A stretch of DNA of 12,596 bases from NCBI GenBank assembly GCA_021802165.1, contig JAKAAU010000015.1, positions 1 through 12,596 on the forward strand. Direction: 5' to 3'. The position numbers and the translations under genes are program-made. Origin of the DNA: Thermoplasmata archaeon (GTDB lineage: Archaea > Thermoplasmatota > Thermoplasmata > Thermoplasmatales > Thermoplasmataceae). How positions within the stretch are numbered: the stretch's first letter is position 1; the number at the start of each line of letters is the position of its first letter. Positions 1 to 5,361 of the stretch are shown in pieces. The notes under the pieces are model-generated. The model worked only from the letters and a program-made list of their open reading frames with translations. It had not been told where the DNA came from and ran no database searches.

Positions 1-957
1 AAATCAGGTATCTGCCGTAGCTGCCTTTCGGATAAAATCCAGCTCAAAGCCGAAAATATGGATTTGACTGTATGTCCGAAATGTGGGGCAGTCAGGGTCA
101 ATAAATCATGGCATTACGATGATGCAGACCGCTATATAGTGAGGGCTGCTGAGTCCCATATTAAATTTGATAAAAACGATAAGATCGCCAGGGTTGAAAG
201 CTACCATATCGGTGAAAATGAGGTTTCCCTTGATCTTATAATCAATGATAAAAACCTCGGAGAAGTGGAAAAGGAAGTGTCAGTGCCTTTGAAAATTTCA
301 AAGGAAAGCTGTCCAGTATGCAATAAGGTAACCGGGTCATATTATGAATCAGTAATACAGCTGAGAACATACACCACAGAATATGGAAAAATACTGGAAG
401 ATGCGAAAGATACGATAGTGAAGTTCATGAAAGGCCTTAATAAAAACGATCCGAATTCATTCATATCAAGGATTGATACATTAAGGGAGGGGCTGGATAT
501 CTATCTGGGAAAAAAGGAAGATGCCATTAAAATAGATAAATTGATGGAGCTGGATTACTTCTGCAACATGAAAATTACAAAATCCCTTGCAGGAAGGAAG
601 GATAGCAAGGATCTTTTCAGGTACACCCATTTAATAAGAATACTTGACCTTGTACCCGGGTCAGTTATTTACGGTGGCGCATATCTTATGGTAAAAAACA
701 TCAGATCTAACACCATGGATGTTATAGATACTGGAAATGGCAATACACTGACAGTAAGTTCCAAGGAATTTTTTAGGGGATCCTACCGGGTGATTTCGAA
801 AGAACCGGACAGGGAAAAATTTATTGTACTGTCCAGCCATGACGGGGAATCGCAGCTAATGAATTCCAGAACCTTTGAGATTATGACATTTAGAAGAGAA
901 TTCAGCGCAAAGGAAATTGATCTTTACAAATATGAGGATAAGTTTTACCCTCTGTGA
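1..957 (+). CDS. Nmd3-like ribosome biogenesis/export factor, 5' end missing
   Basis: The reading frame is open from base 1, so the gene begins upstream; 318 codons are visible and it ends at TGA 955-957. The visible N-terminal part has CxxC pairs: CRSC (window residues 5-8), CPKC (25-28) and CPVC (104-107), the last preceding an aromatic- and Thr-rich segment. This Cys-pair zinc region followed by an alpha/beta middle part is the pattern of Nmd3, which in eukaryotes binds the 60S subunit for nuclear export. Archaeal homologues keep the zinc and ribosome-binding part and presumably act in large-subunit maturation or as an eIF5A-like ribosome ligand. A first CxxC pair is expected just upstream of the window. 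The ATG at base 58 is internal, because the CRSC pair in front of it belongs to the same zinc region. No partner gene is visible upstream; arginine deiminase follows after 32 bases with its own TATA box. The family call is good; the role in archaea is inferred. Confidence 0.8.
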   Translation, partial: KSGICRSCLSDKIQLKAENMDLTVCPKCGAVRVNKSWHYDDADRYIVRAAESHIKFDKNDKIARVESYHIGENEVSLDLIINDKNLGEVEKEVSVPLKISKESCPVCNKVTGSYYESVIQLRTYTTEYGKILEDAKDTIVKFMKGLNKNDPNSFISRIDTLREGLDIYLGKKEDAIKIDKLMELDYFCNMKITKSLAGRKDSKDLFRYTHLIRILDLVPGSVIYGGAYLMVKNIRSNTMDVIDTGNGNTLTVSSKEFFRGSYRVISKEPDREKFIVLSSHDGESQLMNSRTFEIMTFRREFSAKEIDLYKYEDKFYPL

Positions 958-963
958 AAAGCA

Positions 964-971
964 TTTTAAAT
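964..971 (+). promoter_or_regulatory. TATA box of arginine deiminase
   Basis: TTTTAAAT lies about 22 bases before the ATG at 990. That is the spacing expected when transcription starts at or next to the start codon, so the message is probably leaderless. No Shine-Dalgarno-like sequence precedes the ATG, which fits. Confidence 0.5.
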
Positions 972-989
972 CCCTTGTAATACTCAGCT

Positions 990-2237
990 ATGAAAATAAA
1001 GTCTGAGTGGGGTAGATTGAACAGGGTTATTATGCACAGGCCGGGAACAGAGATCACATACGCCATGCTGGCCCCCAAGCCATTCCTGTTTGAAAGGCCG
1101 TTCAATTACTCCATTGCCAAACGAGAGCACGAAAATCTCCAGACAGTACTTGAGGAAAACGGTGTACATGTGGATATACTGGAGGATTTAATTGTTAATG
1201 GGGCGGAAAAAAATTCCTCCTTCAGGAGAAAGCTTGAAGAGAAAATTCTTTCTCTTGTAAATTTTTATGGAACCAGTGAATCCATGGAAAATGCCAGGAA
1301 GGATATGGAAAAAAACATCGGGTATGTTGATTCATTATCCCTATTCCAGGCACTGATAATGGAGCCATCCATTGATTTAAAAGAGTATGTTGCAGGCATC
1401 CAGTATCCACGTGTATATTCAAATTTGCCACTTGCCAATCTTTACTTTATGAGGGATCAGCAGGCAGTATCTTCAGGCGTGCTTATTGGCAATATGAAAA
1501 TGCAGCAGAGGAAAAAGGAAACTGATATAACCTCATTTGTATTCCGTGAAATCCTCGATGCAAAGATAAAAAGAATAAACAGTGGTTTTTTTGAAGGGGG
1601 CGATTTTATGCCTGCAGGGGATTTCTGCCTTATAGGGACTGGAAACAGAACCAATGAGGCCGGCGCAGAGGAGGCCATGAATTCTGGAATTTTTGACTTT
1701 GACCGGATAGTGATCATTTCCAATCCAATATACAGTTTCATGGATGGCCATGATATCATGGTCAATATGCACCTCGACACATATTTCAATATACCTGCCG
1801 CAGGAACTGTAATTACATCTGTTGAGCTGGCAAAATCTGCACAGGCAAGGGTATACGTCCGTAATTCCGGGAATACATATACAGAGGATTCTAAAACAAC
1901 GCTGTATCAGTTCATGAAAGACGAGGGATATAATTTTATAGACCTGGGCATAAGCGAGCAGCTTTCATACTCGTCCAATTTCCTTACTGTTTCAGATGGA
2001 AAAATAATTGCCATAGATTCCTCACGTGTTATTGAAAAGCTTCTTGCAGAAAATGTGTTTGATAGTTCAACCAGGGACAGGATAATTAAGGACATACAGT
2101 TAAGAAAGGGCAAAATGTTCCCGGACAGCAGGGAGATCAGGGAGAGCGGTGTGGATGTAATAAAAATAGACCTCAGTGAAATAACTGGCGGGTATGGTGG
2201 TGCCCACTGCATGACTTCTACAATTGAGAGAACATAA
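990..2237 (+). CDS. arcA: arginine deiminase
   Basis: Predicted to hydrolyse L-arginine to L-citrulline and ammonia in the cytoplasm. The 415-residue protein has the whole catalytic set of the guanidino-group-modifying family: Asp156 in FMRDQ, Glu202 in FEGGD, His261 and Asp263 in NMHLD, and the nucleophile Cys407 in GGYGGAHCMTSTIER. The N-terminal WGRLNRVIMHRPG (residues 7-19) and the length are also typical. The start is set by the TATA box at 964-971 and conserved N-terminal residues directly after the ATG. The usual partners of the energy-yielding pathway (ornithine carbamoyltransferase arcB, carbamate kinase arcC, antiporter arcD) are not in the window, so the gene stands alone between nmd3 and the eS1 gene. 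In an acidophile a stand-alone enzyme could supply ammonia against acid stress, but that is inference. Codon use looks like its neighbours. A T8 run follows the stop. Confidence 0.93.
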   Translation: MKIKSEWGRLNRVIMHRPGTEITYAMLAPKPFLFERPFNYSIAKREHENLQTVLEENGVHVDILEDLIVNGAEKNSSFRRKLEEKILSLVNFYGTSESMENARKDMEKNIGYVDSLSLFQALIMEPSIDLKEYVAGIQYPRVYSNLPLANLYFMRDQQAVSSGVLIGNMKMQQRKKETDITSFVFREILDAKIKRINSGFFEGGDFMPAGDFCLIGTGNRTNEAGAEEAMNSGIFDFDRIVIISNPIYSFMDGHDIMVNMHLDTYFNIPAAGTVITSVELAKSAQARVYVRNSGNTYTEDSKTTLYQFMKDEGYNFIDLGISEQLSYSSNFLTVSDGKIIAIDSSRVIEKLLAENVFDSSTRDRIIKDIQLRKGKMFPDSREIRESGVDVIKIDLSEITGGYGGAHCMTSTIERT

Positions 2238-2268
2238 CATTTGTGGATAAACCGGAATACAATTTAAA

Positions 2269-2276
2269 TTTTTTTT
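2269..2276 (+). terminator. T-tract terminator after arginine deiminase
   Basis: An uninterrupted run of eight T followed by a second T-rich stretch lies 32 bases after the arcA stop. Archaeal RNA polymerase terminates at U-tracts without needing a hairpin, and no hairpin is apparent. The rest of the 2238-2429 gap holds only the eS1 promoter. Confidence 0.45.
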
Positions 2277-2363
2277 GCCTTTTCTATTGTAGTTTTTCTA
2301 GCAAACATTAACCGGGTCATTTGTGCAATAAAATAACACTGAAAAGGTTTTAGAAACAATAAC

Positions 2364-2379
2364 CTTATAAATTTATAAG
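2364..2379 (+). promoter_or_regulatory. palindromic TATA element of the eS1 gene
   Basis: CTTATAAATTTATAAG is a perfect 16-base palindrome with a strong TATA core. Transcription should start near 2395-2400, leaving a leader of about 30 bases that holds a purine-rich site (AAGAGGGA, 2418-2425) before the ATG at 2430. This placement rules out the upstream in-frame ATG at 2385 as the start. Confidence 0.55.
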
Positions 2380-2429
2380 CAATAATGTATTTCACTAATA
2401 AGTTAAGCTCAATTAATAAGAGGGATTTA

Positions 2430-3059
2430 ATGGCAGATAGAAGAAGATCAACTACAAAGGATAAGTGGAAGGAGAAATCTTGGTACACAATAGTTGCACC
2501 ATCCTATTTCGGGGAAAAGGAAATCGGTATGAGTCCCAGTTCTGACCCAAATTATATGATAGGCAGGACTATTGCAGTTCCCGTTTCAACATTTACAGGG
2601 AATTTCAAAAAGGCAAGTTCAATGGTTTTATTCAAGGTCGATAACTGTGAGGGAAAGCGGTGCACGACCAAATTCATTGGGCACGAGGTCAGTGATGATA
2701 CTATTAGAAGAATGGTTAGAAGAAGAAGGGAAAGGATGGATATTGTAACGGATGTAAAAACAAAAGATTTTTTCAACATAGCAGTAAAGCTGGTCCTTGT
2801 GGCTGATCAGAAACTTACCGGGACAAAAAGATCTGAAATCAGATCCTCTGTAGTGAGTTTCGTTACTGAAAAAGCTTCAGAGATGGAACTGGGATCTTTT
2901 GCAAATTATATAATAGGTGACGATGTATATGGAGACCTTGTGAATGCCCTTAAGGATGTCTATCCCATAAGAAAAATTGAAATCAGGAAGACTGAAATTG
3001 GACAGCGTGAGGCCCCAGAAGCAAATACCCAGGAACCTGTTGAGGCCGTTCCAAACTGA
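2430..3059 (+). CDS. rps3ae: small-subunit ribosomal protein eS1 (S3Ae)
   Basis: Component of the 30S subunit, located on the platform side in archaea and eukaryotes and absent from bacteria. The 209-residue product begins MADRRRSTTKDKWKEKSWYT, the characteristic basic N-terminus followed by the Lys-Trp segment. The KDFFNIAVKLVLVADQK and RSEIRSSVVSFV regions are family hallmarks, and the acidic Pro/Glu-rich tail (last about 18 residues) is dispensable-looking. The ATG at 2430 is chosen over the in-frame ATG at 2385 because family members start at this MADRRR-like segment. In addition, the TATA box would put the transcript start downstream of 2385, and an AAGAGGGA site lies 4-11 bases before 2430. 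The stop is only 10 bases before tRNA-Met, so the two are probably co-transcribed. Confidence 0.93.
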   Translation: MADRRRSTTKDKWKEKSWYTIVAPSYFGEKEIGMSPSSDPNYMIGRTIAVPVSTFTGNFKKASSMVLFKVDNCEGKRCTTKFIGHEVSDDTIRRMVRRRRERMDIVTDVKTKDFFNIAVKLVLVADQKLTGTKRSEIRSSVVSFVTEKASEMELGSFANYIIGDDVYGDLVNALKDVYPIRKIEIRKTEIGQREAPEANTQEPVEAVPN

Positions 3060-3069
3060 TATTTTACAT

Positions 3070-3158
3070 GCCGGGGTGGCTCAGTTGGTAGAGCGTCGGA
3101 CTCATAAGCCAACAGCTGAGATATCCGAAGGCCTCGGGTTCAATCCCCGACCCCGGCA
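3070..3158 (+). tRNA. tRNA-Met (CAT), elongator, with 16-base intron
   Basis: The mature form is 73 nt: acceptor GCCGGGG/CCCCGGC, D stem GCTC/GAGC, anticodon stem TCGGA/TCCGA (3096-3100 with 3124-3128), anticodon CAT at 3103-3105, T arm TCGGG-TTCAATC-CCCGA, discriminator A and no encoded CCA. The intron is 3107-3122 (AGCCAACAGCTGAGAT), between positions 37 and 38. CTCA of the anticodon loop pairs with TGAG of the intron (4 bp), flanked by the 3-nt bulges TAA and ATA. This is the canonical bulge-helix-bulge cut by archaeal splicing endonuclease after the second bulge base. G1-C72 and the lack of three consecutive G-C pairs in the anticodon stem point to elongator rather than initiator. A CAU tRNA-Ile, modified to read AUA, is a less likely alternative. 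Confidence 0.95.
3107..3122 (+). other. tRNA-Met intron, canonical 37/38 position
   Basis: Sixteen bases removed by the tRNA splicing endonuclease. The intron forms the inner GC/GC stem with a CAACA loop and supplies TGAG to the central 4-bp helix. Splicing restores the loop CTCATAA. Confidence 0.88.
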
Positions 3159-3217
3159 TTATACCTAAATGCAAATCCAAGAAGAATGCAGTAAAAATAT
3201 AACTTTGCTAAATACTA

Positions 3218-3231
3218 TTTTTAGTGTTTTT
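3218..3231 (+). terminator. paired T5 tracts after tRNA-Met
   Basis: Two T5 runs (3218-3222 and 3227-3231) about 60 bases past the tRNA are the first U-rich stretch downstream and a plausible end for the eS1/tRNA-Met transcript. On the other strand, the A5 at 3250-3254 gives a U-tract after the convergent membrane-protein genes. Confidence 0.35.
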
Positions 3232-3270
3232 GTGTCTTGATTTAGATGTAAAAATTATACACAGAGCGAT

Positions 3271-3816
3271 TTAAGCATAAACTACTAAATAAGCCATCAG
3301 GCTTATTATCGCAACCTGAAATATTAACTGAACCGTGGCAACCCTTGAAATATTCATCAGGTTTTTTGATACAATCCCCCTGTCTAAGTTTTCTGAATAC
3401 TGTTCCTGGTAAATTTTTAAAGACATCGGTAAAATGAAGAAAATTGTGAGTATGAGCAATAATGTAGCTATGGAAAAAATACCAATAAATAGAGGATCTA
3501 ATGAAATTATTTTTTCACGTATTGCCAGTGCAATTCCTGATGAAACCGTAAATATAGATATAGCCGGAATAAAATAGAGGGTCATGGGTATTAGCCTCCT
3601 GGCTATATCCGCCTTAATAGTATTATCCAAACTGTTGATCACTATGAAGAATATTGCGCCCAGAAACACATCTATCCCGGTCCATAATGCGCCGTATAAT
3701 ACATGCACATAATCAAGTACAAGAATTCCAGGAGTAATTATGCCCGCAGAGAACACTATTGCCAGCACTATAACAGATATTAAACCTGTAATTGACTCAT
3801 GCTGCAATGGTTTCAT
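3271..3816 (-). CDS. five-helix membrane protein, paralogue of the upstream gene
   Basis: Not recognised with a function. The 181-residue protein is almost entirely hydrophobic, with predicted membrane segments near residues 10-32, 38-62, 77-98, 106-131 and 155-180. Segment 2 opens with DYVHVLYGALWTGID (35-49), giving a buried His38 and the WTG-x-D signature. It is clearly homologous to the gene just upstream: YVHV..G..WTG.D, RLIPMTLYFIPAISI against RLTPTMLFFMPSISS, LP..L..Y.E, and a C-terminal helix of the type QVAIISLMA. The membrane-embedded His and Trp recall small CopD/DUF2269-type proteins, but I cannot assign a family. Its ATG overlaps the upstream stop by 4 bases (ATGA, 3813-3816), so translation is probably coupled and the two may form a heteromer. 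No signal peptide is visible beyond the first helix. Confidence 0.72.
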   Translation of the reverse strand: MKPLQHESITGLISVIVLAIVFSAGIITPGILVLDYVHVLYGALWTGIDVFLGAIFFIVINSLDNTIKADIARRLIPMTLYFIPAISIFTVSSGIALAIREKIISLDPLFIGIFSIATLLLILTIFFILPMSLKIYQEQYSENLDRGIVSKNLMNISRVATVQLIFQVAIISLMAYLVVYA

Positions 3817-4403
3817 AGCAGTCCCCCCGTCGCAAAGTGTGCCATCAGTGCTATTATGGCTATCTGAAGAATTACCTGGCTTAGCGACAGCCTGAGGTTA
3901 AACATTGTAAGCCTTATAATCTTGTCCTTATCTTTGGCTCCATGGAGAATCTCATTATAAACTCTCAGCTCATTGGGCAGAAATATTCCTATGCCCTGGA
4001 TCAGAAGCGCAAAGGCGATAACCAGCGCAGCAATTATATAAGGAGATGAAAATGGTATGTGCATGGATATGGCCAGATAAATTCCGGCAGTTATGGTTAC
4101 AGAAGAAATTGAAGGCATGAAGAAAAGCATTGTAGGAGTAAGCCTCATGGAAATATTTGTTTTTTCAGCATTGTTCAGGCCTTTCATTACATATGAAAAG
4201 AAGAGGCCCATGATAAGATCCATCCCAGTCCACATAGATCCAGAAACCACATGCACATATTCAAGAAAGTAGAAGTTATGCAGGTACAGGACCACAGCAA
4301 GCAGAATCGGGGGAATAAGGAGCATTGGGAGTCCCCTGGACATAGAATTTTTTATATCAAAACGCCTGTCAAAATACACTGATCTGGAACCGTCCGTTAT
4401 CAC
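3813..4403 (-). CDS. five-helix membrane protein, first gene of paralogous pair
   Basis: Not recognised with a function. The 196-residue protein has a basic, polar N-terminus (residues 1-24, rich in Arg/Asp) and about five membrane helices near 25-46, 49-73, 88-112, 120-143 and 168-191. The second helix carries EYVHVVSGSMWTGMD (48-62) with His51, Trp58 and Asp62, matched by the downstream paralogue. The start is a GTG at 4403-4401; a TATA-like TTTTATAT lies about 24 bases upstream (4423-4430), which suits a leaderless GTG start. An ATG 20 codons inside (4341-4343) is the alternative and would remove the polar N-terminus. The pair is a two-gene operon ending before the 3' region of tRNA-Met. 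The conserved His could bind heme or a metal, as in other small redox membrane proteins, but this is inference only. Confidence 0.7.
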   Translation of the reverse strand: MITDGSRSVYFDRRFDIKNSMSRGLPMLLIPPILLAVVLYLHNFYFLEYVHVVSGSMWTGMDLIMGLFFSYVMKGLNNAEKTNISMRLTPTMLFFMPSISSVTITAGIYLAISMHIPFSSPYIIAALVIAFALLIQGIGIFLPNELRVYNEILHGAKDKDKIIRLTMFNLRLSLSQVILQIAIIALMAHFATGGLL

Positions 4404-4422
4404 GTCTTAAAAATATTATCAA

Positions 4423-4430
4423 ATATAAAA
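4423..4430 (-). promoter_or_regulatory. TATA-like element of the membrane-protein pair
   Basis: On the minus strand this reads TTTTATAT, centred about 24 bases before the GTG start at 4403. It is the only good TATA candidate in the short gap to tRNA-Gly. Confidence 0.4.
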
Positions 4431-4473
4431 GGATATTTATAGAAACAATTCTTTGTAACTTTAATAATATATA

Positions 4474-4546
4474 TGCGAGTGCCGGGATTTGGACCCGGGT
4501 TAGTGGCTTGGGAAGCCACTGTGATACCAGGCTACACTACGCTCGC
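4474..4546 (-). tRNA. tRNA-Gly (CCC)
   Basis: A 73-nt cloverleaf read from 4546 down to 4474: acceptor GCGAGCG/CACTCGC, D arm GTGT-AGCCTGGTA-TCAC, anticodon stem GTGGC/GCCAC with loop TTCCCAA (anticodon CCC at 4512-4510), a 4-base variable loop and T arm CCGGG-TCCAAAT-CCCGG. The discriminator is A, with no encoded CCA and no intron. The D arm is typical of archaeal glycine tRNAs. Two oddities are a C6-A67 mismatch in the acceptor stem and C instead of T at position 55 of the T loop. A TTATAA at 4585-4590 on the same strand would start transcription about 15 bases before the tRNA. Confidence 0.92.
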
Positions 4547-4744
4547 TTTTTTAATTATCTTCTGGAAGTGTTCTCTAACCCATCTTATAAGCAACCCTGT
4601 AATCAGCCAACAAAGCTGAACTGCAGGTTTCATGTGGTAAACCTTCCCAAATCAAAACGGTTATGTTAAAAATATTTATAAACGTTCCTATGGCAATCCG
4701 AATCACAATATCCAGTACTTCTATTCTCCATAGAGATAATTTAT
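4547..4744. other. intergenic stretch with possible 33-codon ORF and a TATA-like site
   Basis: This 198-base gap lies between tRNA-Gly and the DUF2250-like gene. On the minus strand, an ATG at 4633 opens a 33-codon frame that runs into tRNA-Gly and stops at 4532-4534. It is preceded by GGGAAGG 9 bases upstream and by a TATA-like TTTATAAATATT around 4670-4681. A small hairpin (TCAGC 4603-4607 with GCTGA 4615-4619) lies inside that frame. I see no recognisable RNA family, no C/D box pair and no mobile-element end. The small ORF has no recognised homology and may be chance. Confidence 0.3.
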
Positions 4745-5233
4745 TTATATCTTTATCTGCCTTCTTCTGGCAAGGTCGAGTACCTTCAATCCCATTTCGG
4801 TTGGCTCATAATTTTTATCCATAATACCCATTTCATATAGCTTCTGGCATTTTTCTGCATTATCCTTCCTTTCCCTTTTCAGGAGTATAAGCCTGAGGCA
4901 GGGAATATCAACATATTTTATGTACTCCCTTTCTGTCATGTCCCTGAGTATGTAATGACCCTTATTTGCAATATGGTAATATGTATGGTGTTTATGAACC
5001 TCATTGGTCTTCTTCAATTTTGCCTCTGTCCTTTTTACAGATGATCCTGAATATTTTTCTATGAGTCCCATTGCATACAGCCGCTCTATGTATATTTGAA
5101 CCTTATCCTGCGGTATACTGGTATAAATTTTTATATTTTTGGCATAATCTAGTTTGGCAAGCTCAAAGTGCTTCAGCACCATGAGCATTTCATGATCCAT
5201 AACTAGCATTTTTTTTATTTCCTCATCTTCCAT
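4745..5233 (-). CDS. DUF2250-like winged-helix protein, putative regulator
   Basis: The 162-residue protein is rich in Lys/Glu, with no membrane segment. Residues about 12-100 look like an archaeal winged helix: short helices (MLMVLKHFELAKLDYAKNI), then IPQDKVQIYIERLYAMGLIEK as the turn-recognition part. A wing follows, built from KKTNEVHKHHTYYHIANKGHYILRD split by a turn. The rest is a helical tail with a second EMGL-type repeat (GIMDKNYEPTEMGLKVLDLA). The pattern matches archaeal DUF2250/MarR-like small DNA-binding proteins, but I am not certain of the family. The wing is unusually His-rich (His80, 82, 83, 87, 93), which could sense a metal. The ATG start is supported by a TATA box about 28 bases upstream (5258-5265). 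It diverges from glutamate dehydrogenase across a 128-base spacer, so that gene is an obvious but untested target. Confidence 0.65.
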   Translation of the reverse strand: MEDEEIKKMLVMDHEMLMVLKHFELAKLDYAKNIKIYTSIPQDKVQIYIERLYAMGLIEKYSGSSVKRTEAKLKKTNEVHKHHTYYHIANKGHYILRDMTEREYIKYVDIPCLRLILLKRERKDNAEKCQKLYEMGIMDKNYEPTEMGLKVLDLARRRQIKI

Positions 5234-5257
5234 ATATTATTTATAATGTTAACACTC

Positions 5258-5265
5258 TATAAAAA
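5258..5265 (-). promoter_or_regulatory. TATA box of the DUF2250-like gene
   Basis: The minus strand reads TTTTTATA, centred about 28 bases before the ATG at 5233 and consistent with a leaderless message. A nearer TTATAAAT (5239-5246) is too close to serve that ATG and would instead fit an internal start at Met9 or Met12. Confidence 0.45.
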
Positions 5266-5361
5266 TCTAAGTTATTGCTGGATACGCGTTATCAATTGTC
5301 ATACAATAGGTGCCAAAGCAAACCTTAAACTACCCCTTCGTGATTTCAACCCGGTGTTTAT

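Noticed and set aside
2385..2429. N-terminal extension of eS1 from the ATG at 2385
   Set aside because: It lies upstream of the expected transcript start for the TATA box at 2364-2379, and the family starts at MADRRR.
2264..2488. 74-codon minus-strand frame across the eS1 promoter
   Set aside because: It overlaps the eS1 start and the T-tract, is low-complexity Leu/Ile-rich, and has no recognisable features.
2977..3168. 63-codon plus-strand frame containing GVAQLVERR
   Set aside because: This is the well-known false translation of a tRNA gene; it spans tRNA-Met and the end of eS1 in another frame.
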